This document shows positions 44,841-53,479 of a DNA stretch of 64,000 bases, one piece after another. Position numbers and translations under genes: made by a program. A model generated the notes under the pieces. It saw nothing but the letters and a program-made list of their open reading frames with translations, was not told the DNA's origin and did not search any database. This stretch comes from Kaistella yonginensis (GTDB lineage Bacteria > Bacteroidota > Bacteroidia > Flavobacteriales > Weeksellaceae), in the NCBI RefSeq assembly GCF_030409525.1, contig NZ_JAUFQB010000063.1:1-64000 (forward strand), given 5' to 3'. Every line of letters begins with the position of its first letter. Positions within the stretch are counted from its first letter, which is position 1.

Positions 44841-47360
44841 TTATTTTACAGTTGTTTTCTTTTTTACAGGTTGACCTTCTAACCCATCTTTGGCTTCATT
44901 TAATTTTAAAACTACGGTACCTCCTTCGGTCAGTAGCTTGTTGACTAACATTTCTGCCAATAAATCTTCGATATATTTTTGGATTGCTCTTTTCAGAGGT
45001 CTCGCTCCAAAGTCTTTGTCCCAACCTTTCTCTGCAATAAAATCTTTGGCTTCATCGGTTAAGTCAACTTTGTAATTTAACTTTTCCAGACGGTTGTACA
45101 ATTTCGCCAATTCCAAATCGATAATTTTAGAAATATCTTCTTTTTCTAAATTATTAAAGATAACGATATCATCAATTCTGTTCAGGAATTCTGGCGCAAA
45201 TGCTTTCTTCAAAGCGTTCTCGATGGTACTTCTCGCTCTTGCATCGGTATTGGTTTTCTTTGCAATCGTTCCAAATCCAACACCATCTCCAAAATCTTTT
45301 AAATCCCGAGTTCCAATATTAGATGTTAGAATAATAATTGTATTTCTAAAATCAATTTTTCTACCTAAAGAATCGGTTACAAAACCTTCATCTAAAATTT
45401 GTAGTAAGATATTGAAAACATCTGGATGGGCTTTTTCGATTTCATCCAAAAGCACTACAGCATAAGGTTTTCTACGAACTGCCTCTGTGAGTTGCCCACC
45501 TTCTTCATATCCTACATATCCTGGAGGCGCACCCACTAAACGGGAAACTGCAAATTTCTCCATATACTCACTCATATCGATTCTAATTAAAGCTTCATCA
45601 GAATCAAAAAGTTCGCGAGCCATTACTTTGGCCAATTCAGTTTTACCAACACCGGTTGTTCCTAAGAAAATAAAGGTACCTATCGGTCGATTTGGATCTT
45701 TCAAGCCAGCTCTGTTTCTTTGGATGGCTTTCACTACCTTTTTAACTGCATCTTTCTGTCCGATAACTTTTCCGTTGAGTAATTCATCCATCAGTGCTAG
45801 TTTATCCAACTCATTTTTGCCGACTTTGGTTACCGGGATCCCACTCATCATGGAAACCACCTCGGCAACACTTTCTTCACTCACGGTTTCTTTTTTCTCT
45901 TTCACATCTTTATCCCAAGCCTCTTGCGCAGCATTTAATTCCATCTGCAATCGCTCCTCTTCATCTTTCAATTTACGGGCTTCTAGATAATCCTGTTTTT
46001 TTACAGCCTCTTGTTTAAGTTCTTTAATCTCTTCGATACTTTTTTCATGTTCGATGATGATGGTAGGAACTTTCATGTTTTTGATATACACTCTGGATCC
46101 TGCTTCGTCCATAGCATCAATCGCTTTATCGGGTAAGAACCGATCGGTAATATATCTTGCGGTTAAATTCACACAAGCTAAAATGGCTTCATCAGTATAC
46201 GTTACATTGTGGTGATCTTCGTATTTATCTTTAATTTGGTGCAAAATTTGGACGGTTTCTTCTACGGTTGTTGGTTCTACCATTACCTTTTGGAAACGTC
46301 TTTCTAGTGCACCATCTTTTTCAATGTATTGCCTGTATTCATCAAGTGTTGTTGCACCAATACATTGAATTTCACCTCTGGCTAGCGCAGGTTTAAACAT
46401 ATTTGAAGCATCCAAACTTCCTGTTGAACTCCCTGCACCCACGATGGTATGTAGTTCGTCGATGAATAAGATAACATCTCGGTTTTTTTCCAATTCAGTC
46501 ATGATTGCTTTCATGCGCTCTTCAAACTGACCACGATATTTTGTTCCAGCAACCAAGCCTGCGAGATCCAAGGTGATTACGCGTTTTCCATATAAAACAC
46601 GCGAAACTTTTTTCTGTTGAATTCGCAAAGCCAACCCTTCTGCAATCGCTGATTTACCAACGCCTGGCTCACCGATCAATAGTGGATTATTCTTTTTCCT
46701 TCTTGACAAAATTTGTGAAACTCTTTCGATTTCTTTTTCACGACCAATAACCGGATCGAGCTTTCCCTCTCTGGCTAAAGTGGTTAAATCCCGCCCGAAG
46801 TTATCTAAAGTTGGCGTTTTGCTTTTTCCGGTACCGATATTTCCGGTAGGTTTTCTCATCTGTCCAAAGTCTTCCCGTTCTTCATCATCATCATAGGCGC
46901 TCATTTTCGGGTCTTGACCAGAATTTTTGAGCATGGTTTGGTATTCTTTCGTTACCCGTTCATAATCAATATCATATGAACTAAGGATACTTGTGGTGGG
47001 ATCCTCTGATTTATAAAGAATCCCAAGCAGTAGATGAACGGTATTTACTTCTGAACTTTGATATTGTCTGCATTCCAGTTCTGATCTTTTTACGGCCTGA
47101 TCAGCCATTTTGGTAAAAGATATTTTCTCACTTTCTACTGAAAATGGATTTAAACTGGCAACGGACATGGTTTCGATTTTTCTTTTGATTTGGGTTAAAT
47201 CGGCTCCCAAATTATGCATGATCTCTTTGGCAGAGTTGTCTGTTTTAATCATTCCCAACAGGAAATGTTCTGTGTTTAGAAACTCGCTGTGCAAGCGTCT
47301 TGCTTCGTTTTTACTGTGCTTGAAAACTTGGTCCAAACCGTTTGAAAATTGACTATCCAT
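44841..47360 (-). CDS. clpC: Clp protease ATPase subunit ClpC
   Basis: Hexameric AAA+ unfoldase of 839 residues that feeds ClpP. Two Clp N-terminal repeats (about 1-150) precede AAA domain 1 with Walker A 'GEPGVGKSAIAEG' near 230 and AAA domain 2 with 'GTTGVGKTELAK' near 565. Between them a short middle domain with a UVR-like stretch ('DYLEARKLKDEEERLQ') identifies ClpC rather than ClpA or ClpB. It is divergent from the small membrane protein gene across 161 bases, where CAAAATTA (47436-47443) may be its minus-strand -7 element. Confidence 0.96.
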   Translation of the reverse strand: MDSQFSNGLDQVFKHSKNEARRLHSEFLNTEHFLLGMIKTDNSAKEIMHNLGADLTQIKRKIETMSVASLNPFSVESEKISFTKMADQAVKRSELECRQYQSSEVNTVHLLLGILYKSEDPTTSILSSYDIDYERVTKEYQTMLKNSGQDPKMSAYDDDEEREDFGQMRKPTGNIGTGKSKTPTLDNFGRDLTTLAREGKLDPVIGREKEIERVSQILSRRKKNNPLLIGEPGVGKSAIAEGLALRIQQKKVSRVLYGKRVITLDLAGLVAGTKYRGQFEERMKAIMTELEKNRDVILFIDELHTIVGAGSSTGSLDASNMFKPALARGEIQCIGATTLDEYRQYIEKDGALERRFQKVMVEPTTVEETVQILHQIKDKYEDHHNVTYTDEAILACVNLTARYITDRFLPDKAIDAMDEAGSRVYIKNMKVPTIIIEHEKSIEEIKELKQEAVKKQDYLEARKLKDEEERLQMELNAAQEAWDKDVKEKKETVSEESVAEVVSMMSGIPVTKVGKNELDKLALMDELLNGKVIGQKDAVKKVVKAIQRNRAGLKDPNRPIGTFIFLGTTGVGKTELAKVMARELFDSDEALIRIDMSEYMEKFAVSRLVGAPPGYVGYEEGGQLTEAVRRKPYAVVLLDEIEKAHPDVFNILLQILDEGFVTDSLGRKIDFRNTIIILTSNIGTRDLKDFGDGVGFGTIAKKTNTDARARSTIENALKKAFAPEFLNRIDDIVIFNNLEKEDISKIIDLELAKLYNRLEKLNYKVDLTDEAKDFIAEKGWDKDFGARPLKRAIQKYIEDLLAEMLVNKLLTEGGTVVLKLNEAKDGLEGQPVKKKTTVK

Positions 47361-47492
47361 ATTTTTGTTTCTCGTCTGTTAATTAAAGATAGATAAAAAT
47401 CTCTATATTCTCTTCTAAAGTTACAAATTCTTTACCAAAATTAATTCAAGACTAATTGGCAGAGAATATTTCTTCATCTCATTGAAAATGAT

Positions 47493-47500
47493 TAGGTTTG
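47493..47500 (+). promoter_or_regulatory. -7 promoter element for the small membrane protein gene
   Basis: TAGGTTTG matches TAnnTTTG, 22 bases before the ATG at 47522. It overlaps an alternative TTG start at 47498 and so rules that start out. Confidence 0.6.
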
Positions 47501-47521
47501 TCTCCCCAAAAATATCATCGT

Positions 47522-47740
47522 ATGACTCCTGAAATTACCAATTACATCGGTTACGCTGCGTCTTTCTTCGTAGTTTTAAGTTTTATGTTAAAAGACATTC
47601 TGAAAATAAGAATTGTAAATCTTGTTGGTTGCGTTCTTTTTGTGTTATATGGTATTTTCAGTAATTATCTGTGGCCAATTATTATTCCAAACGCGATACT
47701 TTGCTTCATTCAAGGGTATCACTTGGTCAAAAAAGCGTAA
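47522..47740 (+). CDS. Small inner membrane protein, YgjV/PnuC-like fragment type
   Basis: Protein of 72 residues with three predicted transmembrane segments (about 7-23, 31-49, 50-66) and no soluble domain. It resembles the short YgjV-like or lipid-A-disaccharide-synthase-N-type membrane proteins found next to glycosyltransferases, but I cannot assign a family firmly. It ends 9 bases before a glycosyltransferase gene and is probably its operon partner. Confidence 0.65.
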   Translation: MTPEITNYIGYAASFFVVLSFMLKDILKIRIVNLVGCVLFVLYGIFSNYLWPIIIPNAILCFIQGYHLVKKA

Positions 47741-47749
47741 ATTTCGCCA

Positions 47750-48847
47750 GTGAAAGTAATCGTTAGCGTTTTCAATAATTTATATACAGACCAACGGGTA
47801 GAAAAGGTTTGTGAATCTTTAGGCAAAAATGGTTACCATGTTATATTACTCGGAAATAATTGGGGCGGCGCGCCTGAAATGGAAAGAAGTTATCCGTATT
47901 CACGAATTGCTTTAAAATCAAAAATCCTGCGTTATGCCTACCTTGAATTTCAATGGAGATTGTATAAAGAACTTTTAAAGAAAGCAGATAAAAACTGTAT
48001 TCTTCTCTCGAATGATTTAGACACTCTTTTGCCCAATTATCTGATTTCTAAAAAATTAAGAATCCCTTTGGTATTTGACAGTCATGAAATTTTCACCGAA
48101 ATGCCCGCACTCCAAAGAAGGTTTACGCAAAAAATATGGCGGATTTTAGAACGTTGGGTTATGCCAAATCTTAAATATGTCCTGACTGCCAGTGAAAGTT
48201 ATTCCGATTGGTTTGTGAAAACTTACGAAATGGCAAGACCCATAACGGTTCAAAATTTTCCAGTAAAGACCGTAAATTCACAGAACTATGATGAAATTAA
48301 CTGCCCTAAAATCATCTTGTACCAAGGGGTAATTAATCCTTCTAGAGGTTTAGATAAAATTATTCCTGCGATGTCCGAAATTGAAAATGCAGAACTTTGG
48401 ATTGCAGGAGATGGACCCCAAAAAATTGCCCTAGAAAATTTAACGAATTCTTTAAGTCTACATCACAAAGTGAAGTTTCTTGGGAAACTTTTACCAAAAA
48501 AATTAGCTGAAATTACGAGAAAAGCAGATGTTGGCTTAAGCATAGAAGAAAATAATGGCCTTAGCTACTACTACTCGATGCCGAATAAAGTTTCCGATTA
48601 TATCCAAGCCCGCATCCCAGTGGTTGTTTCTGATTTTCCCGAAATGAGAAAAGTGATTGATCGGTTTCAAGCCGGCGAAAAGATGAGCTGTCACGATCAG
48701 TTGGCTGAAAAAATAAGATTGGTCCTGAAAAATGGAAAATTATATTATAAAGACGCACTAAATACGGCAGCAACAGAGTTATGTTGGGAAAACGAAGAGC
48801 CGAAATTGCTGAACTTATTTGAAAAAGTAAAAGCTGAAAATTTCTAA
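47750..48847 (+). CDS. Glycosyltransferase family 4
   Basis: GT-B fold enzyme of 365 residues starting with GTG (MKVIVSVFNNLYTDQRVEKVC). The acceptor half has 'VFDSHEIFTEMPAL' and the donor half 'ILYQGVINPSRGLDKIIPAM', 'LWIAGDGPQ', 'VKFLGKLLPKKLAEITRKADVGLSIEENNGLSYYYSMPNKVSDYIQARIPVVVSDFPEMRKVI', typical of GT4. It probably adds a sugar to a surface polysaccharide or lipid-linked glycan. It continues the unit starting at 47522; sufE follows with its own promoter. Confidence 0.88.
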   Translation: MKVIVSVFNNLYTDQRVEKVCESLGKNGYHVILLGNNWGGAPEMERSYPYSRIALKSKILRYAYLEFQWRLYKELLKKADKNCILLSNDLDTLLPNYLISKKLRIPLVFDSHEIFTEMPALQRRFTQKIWRILERWVMPNLKYVLTASESYSDWFVKTYEMARPITVQNFPVKTVNSQNYDEINCPKIILYQGVINPSRGLDKIIPAMSEIENAELWIAGDGPQKIALENLTNSLSLHHKVKFLGKLLPKKLAEITRKADVGLSIEENNGLSYYYSMPNKVSDYIQARIPVVVSDFPEMRKVIDRFQAGEKMSCHDQLAEKIRLVLKNGKLYYKDALNTAATELCWENEEPKLLNLFEKVKAENF

Positions 48848-48859
48848 GACCTAATTTAT

Positions 48860-48867
48860 TACCTTTG
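48860..48867 (+). promoter_or_regulatory. -7 promoter element for sufE
   Basis: TACCTTTG matches TAnnTTTG, 19 bases before the ATG at 48886. Confidence 0.6.
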
Positions 48868-48885
48868 TACAAATAGAATTGCGCA

Positions 48886-49305
48886 ATGACCATCAAAGAA
48901 AAACAACAAGAAACCGTAGAAACATTTGCCTTTATGGAAGATTGGGAACAGAAATACGAATACCTCATCGATTTGGGCAAAGAATTGAAAGGGATTTCTG
49001 ATGATAAAAAAACCGATGACAATTTAATCAAAGGTTGCCAATCAAAAGTATGGATCGATGCTGATTTTAAAGAAGGTAAACTCTACTTTAATGCTGATTC
49101 CGACGGCATTTTGCCTAAAGGAATTATCGCTCTCTTAGTTTCTATCTATAGCGGCCATTCTACCCAAGAGATTTTAGATTCTGATTTTAAATTTATTGAA
49201 GAAGTCGGCCTGCAGGAGTTTTTGTCGCCATCCCGGGCTAATGGTCTCATGGCGATGACCAAGCAAATCAAGTTTTACGCCGTAGCTTATCAGTTAAAAG
49301 CGTGA
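48886..49305 (+). CDS. sufE: SufE-family sulfur acceptor
   Basis: Protein of 139 residues that accepts persulfide sulfur from the cysteine desulfurase SufS and passes it to Fe-S assembly. The family motif 'DDNLIKGCQSKVWID' contains the sulfur-carrying Cys (about residue 50), preceded by 'EDWEQKYEYLIDLGKEL'. No suf operon is adjacent; instead the stop overlaps the GTG start of a heptosyltransferase-type gene by 4 bases. Confidence 0.93.
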   Translation: MTIKEKQQETVETFAFMEDWEQKYEYLIDLGKELKGISDDKKTDDNLIKGCQSKVWIDADFKEGKLYFNADSDGILPKGIIALLVSIYSGHSTQEILDSDFKFIEEVGLQEFLSPSRANGLMAMTKQIKFYAVAYQLKA

Positions 49306-50267
49306 TCAAAATCTTAGCATACCGTTTTTCAGCTTTCGGTGACGTTGCAATGACGGTTCCTGTAATCACCGAATTCCTTCAACAAAATCCTGAGGTAGAA
49401 TTGGTCATGGTCTCTCGTCAAAATTTCAAAGATCTTTTTGAGGGAATTCCTAAGCTTACTTTTATCGGAATTGATCTGGACGATTACAAAGGAATCCTTG
49501 GCTTAAGAAAATTAGGAAAACGTTTACTCAAGGAATTTAGCCCAACTTATATTGCAGATTTACATGATGTAATTCGAACAAAAACCCTTAATTTATTTTT
49601 TACGAAAAACGGTTTACAGGTTTTTAAAATTAACAAAGGAAAAAAAGAAAAAGAACTACTAACTGATGTTTGGAACTTAGATAAGAAAAAACTGCTTCCA
49701 ACGAGCGAGCGTTATGCGGAGGTATTTCGAGCGATGAATTTCAAGCTGGAACTTTCTCATCAATATCTGCCAAAATCAGTTACTAAAACCGGAATTGGGA
49801 TTGCACCATTTGCCCAACATAAAGGTAAAATGTTGCCGTTAGAAAAAATGTTAGAAGTCGTGAGAATAGTAGCCAAAACTCACAAAATATATTTCTTTGG
49901 TGGCGGAAAGCACGAAGTTGCCATTCTAAACGACTGGCAAGAAAAAGTCCCCAATACCACCAATTTAGCTGGAACCTTAAGTTTAAAAGAAGAGTTGCAA
50001 AAGATATCAGCGCTGGAAGTGATGATTTCCATGGATTCTGCCAACATGCATTTGGCCAGTTTGGTGGGAACGCGTTGTATCTCGATTTGGGGCTCCACTC
50101 ATCCTTATGCTGGTTTTCTCGGGTACGGACAACTTGAAAAAGACACCGTTCAAGTGAATGATTTAACCTGTAGACCTTGCTCTGTTTTCGGGGATAAAGA
50201 GTGTTTTCGAGGTGACTGGGCGTGCTTAGAAGAAATTGATATTCAGGAAATTATCAATCTTATTTAA
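49302..50267 (+). CDS. Glycosyltransferase family 9 (heptosyltransferase-like)
   Basis: GT-B enzyme of 321 residues with a GTG start. 'ILAYRFSAFGDVAMTVPVI' at the N-terminus, 'GIGIAPFAQHKGKMLPLEKM' and 'EVMISMDSANMHLASLVGTRCISIWGSTHPYAGFLGYG' are the ADP-heptose:LPS heptosyltransferase family signatures. It likely adds a sugar to the LPS/LOS core. It is coupled by a 4-base overlap to sufE and ends in a 52-base convergent gap without a recognisable terminator. Confidence 0.9.
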   Translation: MIKILAYRFSAFGDVAMTVPVITEFLQQNPEVELVMVSRQNFKDLFEGIPKLTFIGIDLDDYKGILGLRKLGKRLLKEFSPTYIADLHDVIRTKTLNLFFTKNGLQVFKINKGKKEKELLTDVWNLDKKKLLPTSERYAEVFRAMNFKLELSHQYLPKSVTKTGIGIAPFAQHKGKMLPLEKMLEVVRIVAKTHKIYFFGGGKHEVAILNDWQEKVPNTTNLAGTLSLKEELQKISALEVMISMDSANMHLASLVGTRCISIWGSTHPYAGFLGYGQLEKDTVQVNDLTCRPCSVFGDKECFRGDWACLEEIDIQEIINLI

Positions 50268-50319
50268 AGGAAAATCCCTACAACTTAATGAACGGATCTC
50301 CTAAAAATTGATCTTTAAT

Positions 50320-51402
50320 TTATAAAAATTTATCTCCTTTTTTTAATGCTTTCAAATCCTGAACGTAATCTTTGATGAGCTGGTCATTTTTGCGAGGGCA
50401 AATTAAAAGTGCTTTTTCCGTATCAATCACGATGTAATCCTCTAAACCATCGATTACAACTGCTTTTTGGTCGTTTTTCAAGTTTATCAAATTTCCTTTT
50501 GAATGGTACATTACAAAATGTTTGGTGTTGATAGCATTATCATTTTCACCTTTGTCGGCATTTTCGTAAATTGAAGTCCACGTTCCTAGATCACTCCAAC
50601 CCAGATCAGCCGGAATTACATACACATTTTGTGCTTTTTCTAAGATGCCGTTATCTATCGAAATTTTATTAACCTTCGGATAAATTAAATCGATACAGTA
50701 TTCTTCTTCCTTTGAATTGTACTCACAACTTGCAAAATTTTGAGTCATTTCTGGTAAAAAAGTATCAAAAGCAGTGAGAATTGATTTTACATTCCAAACG
50801 AAAATACCAGCATTCCAAAGGAAATCACCACTTTCTAAAAATGTTTTAGCAATTTCTAAATCAGGTTTTTCCGTAAAAGTCTTCACTTTAAAAAATTCGG
50901 ATTTTTTCTTTTCAACGAATTGAATATAACCATATCCCGTATCTGGACGCGATGGCTTAATTCCCAATGTAATAAGAAAATCATTTTTTTCTGCCAAATT
51001 AAAGGCAAGTTCTGCTTTTTTTAGAAAAATATTTTCCTTTAAAATCAAATGATCCGCCGGCAAAACAATAATATTTGCATTTGGATTTTTATCAGCAATT
51101 TTCTTGGCCATATAGATATTGCAGGCTGCCGTATTTTTCATCATCGGTTCGCCAACAATATTCTCTTTCTTTATTTCTGGAAGTTGATCTTCTGTAAGTG
51201 CAATATATTCTTTGTTGGTGATAACATATATATTTTCCACCGGAACAATCTTTTCAATTCGATCGTAGGTTTGCTGAATCATGGTTCTGCCGGTTCCTAA
51301 AATATCTTGAAATTGCTTGGGGTATTTTTGAGTACTCAATGGCCAGAATCTGCTTCCGACTCCTCCTGCCATGATAACGCAGTAGTTATTTGATTTAGAC
51401 AT
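50320..51402 (-). CDS. Mannose-1-phosphate guanylyltransferase
   Basis: Nucleotidyltransferase of 360 residues making GDP-mannose from mannose-1-phosphate and GTP. 'VIMAGGVGSRFWPLSTQKYPKQF' at the N-terminus is the nucleotide-binding signature; 'VLPADHLI', 'FTEKPD' and 'WNAGIFVW' follow as in ManC/Mpg enzymes. There is no fused isomerase domain. It starts 2 bases after the SprT-like gene on the same strand. Confidence 0.94.
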   Translation of the reverse strand: MSKSNNYCVIMAGGVGSRFWPLSTQKYPKQFQDILGTGRTMIQQTYDRIEKIVPVENIYVITNKEYIALTEDQLPEIKKENIVGEPMMKNTAACNIYMAKKIADKNPNANIIVLPADHLILKENIFLKKAELAFNLAEKNDFLITLGIKPSRPDTGYGYIQFVEKKKSEFFKVKTFTEKPDLEIAKTFLESGDFLWNAGIFVWNVKSILTAFDTFLPEMTQNFASCEYNSKEEEYCIDLIYPKVNKISIDNGILEKAQNVYVIPADLGWSDLGTWTSIYENADKGENDNAINTKHFVMYHSKGNLINLKNDQKAVVIDGLEDYIVIDTEKALLICPRKNDQLIKDYVQDLKALKKGDKFL

Positions 51403-51404
51403 AG

Positions 51405-51995
51405 TTAGCTTATTTTTTCTACTCGAGCTAAAGGTTTGAAAATATATTTTTTATCCGTATCGAGCTGCGTACAAAGATAGTTCTTTTTCCGTTTTTCATC
51501 AATGATATAAATCTGCTTTCTATACATGAAATGATCATTAATGTTTAAATCTTCGATATAAGATGTTTCATCTTCATAATCTTCAATGTGGAAATAGCGC
51601 ACCAACTCTGGACTCGACATAAAGTTAGCTTTTGGCGATTTCGCAAACTTTAAAATAATTGGCTTTAAATCATCATCGAAAATAGAAATACTTTCTAAAA
51701 GCATGGTCCTAAAGGTGTTTTTCCATTCGGATCCATGTGGTGAAATCCGATGTCCGCAGTTTTCAAAAGCGAGTAAATGAGCCAGTTCATGAGCCAATAC
51801 AAAGAAAAACAACGGTGGCTGTAAGGTAGAATTAATGGTAATTTGATGAGATTGATCTGGCATTTTCCGGTAATCTCCCAGTTTAGAATTTCTTCCTCTT
51901 GTAATTTTAATGTGAATGGGGTGCTCACCAAACCATTTCTTTAAATAGGGTAAAGTGTTTTCTGGCAGATATTTTTCTAAAAGCGAAATCGACAT
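51405..51995 (-). CDS. SprT-like zinc metalloprotein
   Basis: Protein of 196 residues with H69-E-L-A-H73 ('VLAHELAHLLAFE') and a third likely zinc ligand H87 in 'SPHGSEWK', matching the SprT/Spartan-like domain. A bacterial function is not settled; protease activity is possible but inferred. It leads a two-gene unit with the mannose-1-phosphate guanylyltransferase. No promoter of TAnnTTTG form is visible in the 76-base gap upstream. Confidence 0.85.
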   Translation of the reverse strand: MSISLLEKYLPENTLPYLKKWFGEHPIHIKITRGRNSKLGDYRKMPDQSHQITINSTLQPPLFFFVLAHELAHLLAFENCGHRISPHGSEWKNTFRTMLLESISIFDDDLKPIILKFAKSPKANFMSSPELVRYFHIEDYEDETSYIEDLNINDHFMYRKQIYIIDEKRKKNYLCTQLDTDKKYIFKPLARVEKIS

Positions 51996-52071
51996 GAGTT
52001 TCTATAAAAGTTAAGAATAAAAAATACGCTTGATTCCAATATCGAATGGAAAAAAAACAAGTCCATAAATT

Positions 52072-53421
52072 TTATAAAGAAATCGGAATTCCCGCATAGA
52101 AATTTAACAATTTTAAGCTGAATAAATAATTATATTTTGCTTGTGCAACGCTTCCTTGAGCATTCGCATAATTGTTTCTGGCAATATTTAAATCATAAAT
52201 TGTTGTTCGGCCGGCATTATAACTTTTCTCGGCAAAATCCAAAGCAAGTTTAGAACTCCTTTCGGCTTCCGTAGCGGCGACATAAGCACCGTAGTTGCTT
52301 TCTGCATCAAATTGAGCGCGTTGTACGTTTTGCAAAACTTCTTGTTTTTGAAGCAATAAAGAATTTCTAGCGATGTCCTCATTAATTTTGGATTGCTGAA
52401 CATTTAACTTGGTGATGCCCTTATTAAAAATTGGAATGTTGGCCGAAAGACCAAGCTGTTGGCCGAAATTATCTTTGTATTGTTTGAAAAATCCACTTTC
52501 TTTGATGGGATTTCCATTAACATCCCGTCCTGCAAAATCGGTCACCAATGAATTAAAATAAGAGGTGCCAATTCCAGCGTTGGCAGTCACTGTTGGCCAA
52601 AAAGCGGTTTCTGTTAGGGTGGTTTGTGCCTCTGCCAACTTAATTCTACTTTCTGCAGCTTTTATTTGAGGTTGATTTTCAAATGCTTTATCAATAATCT
52701 GCTCCGCTGAAAATAAAGGAGCCTCAATTTTACTTTCAACCTCAACATCTTGAATATCAAAGTTTTTATAATCTGGAAGCTGTAGCAGCATTGCCAAGGA
52801 GAGTAAACTGCGGTTGGTGTTAATGCGAGCGGTCGTAACATTTTGTTTTTCACGAGCTAAAGCTGCTTCCGCCTCGGCCAAAATCGTTTCAGGAGTTGTT
52901 CCAACTTTTGTCGTTATTTTAGCACGCTCGAATAATTTTTCGGCATTCTGTAAAGCACTTTCTGAAATCCTGGTTACTTCTTTATTCAACAAAATTGTAA
53001 GATACTGTTGCGCAATCTGCACTGAGATATCATCTTTGATCCGTTCAACATCAAACTGACTTGCCGCCACATCAAACTCCGTTTTTCTGATATTTTTTTC
53101 TAACCTGCCATTATTATAAATCAATATATCTGCACCTACATTGACCCTGTTGCTGAAATTATCATTTCGATTGGTGTTTCCAAAAACGTCAATACCCTGT
53201 CCGAAACTTGCATTATTATTGATGTTTCCAGAAACCGAGGGAAGATATTGCCGCTTGGCGACTTCCAAAGAATTATCCTGAAGTTTCTTGTTATAAGAAT
53301 TTTGAATTACCTGCAGATTGTTATCTACCGCATAGCTCACGCATTCCTGCAATGACCATTTCTTTTGAGAAAAAAGGAAAACTGAAGAAAATAAAAGAGA
53401 AAATAGGACGATTTTTTTCAT
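52072..53421 (-). CDS. TolC-family outer membrane efflux protein
   Basis: Predicted outer-membrane channel of 449 residues with a signal peptide (cleavage near LFS-Q). Two OEP-type helical repeats are visible: 'YLPSVSGNINNNASFGQGIDVFG...NVGADILIYNNGRLEKNIRKTEFDVAASQF' and 'AFWPTVTANAGIGTSYFNSL...GLSANIPIFNKGITKLNVQQSKINED', each ending in a long coiled-coil. The genes for an inner membrane pump and adaptor are not adjacent, so the exported substrate is unknown. Confidence 0.92.
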   Translation of the reverse strand: MKKIVLFSLLFSSVFLFSQKKWSLQECVSYAVDNNLQVIQNSYNKKLQDNSLEVAKRQYLPSVSGNINNNASFGQGIDVFGNTNRNDNFSNRVNVGADILIYNNGRLEKNIRKTEFDVAASQFDVERIKDDISVQIAQQYLTILLNKEVTRISESALQNAEKLFERAKITTKVGTTPETILAEAEAALAREKQNVTTARINTNRSLLSLAMLLQLPDYKNFDIQDVEVESKIEAPLFSAEQIIDKAFENQPQIKAAESRIKLAEAQTTLTETAFWPTVTANAGIGTSYFNSLVTDFAGRDVNGNPIKESGFFKQYKDNFGQQLGLSANIPIFNKGITKLNVQQSKINEDIARNSLLLQKQEVLQNVQRAQFDAESNYGAYVAATEAERSSKLALDFAEKSYNAGRTTIYDLNIARNNYANAQGSVAQAKYNYLFSLKLLNFYAGIPISL

Positions 53422-53479
53422 GGCAGATTTTAGTAATGAGTTGATTTTTTTGGGGATTTGTTACAGTATTACGATTTAT

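Noticed and set aside
44841-47360. Several plus-strand frames of 60-167 codons opposite clpC
   Set aside because: They are shadows of the strongly conserved clpC coding sequence and have no motifs, promoters or plausible starts.
52072-53421. Start of a tripartite efflux operon
   Set aside because: Only the TolC-like component is present; the flanking genes encode a SprT-like protein and a MutS-like ATPase.
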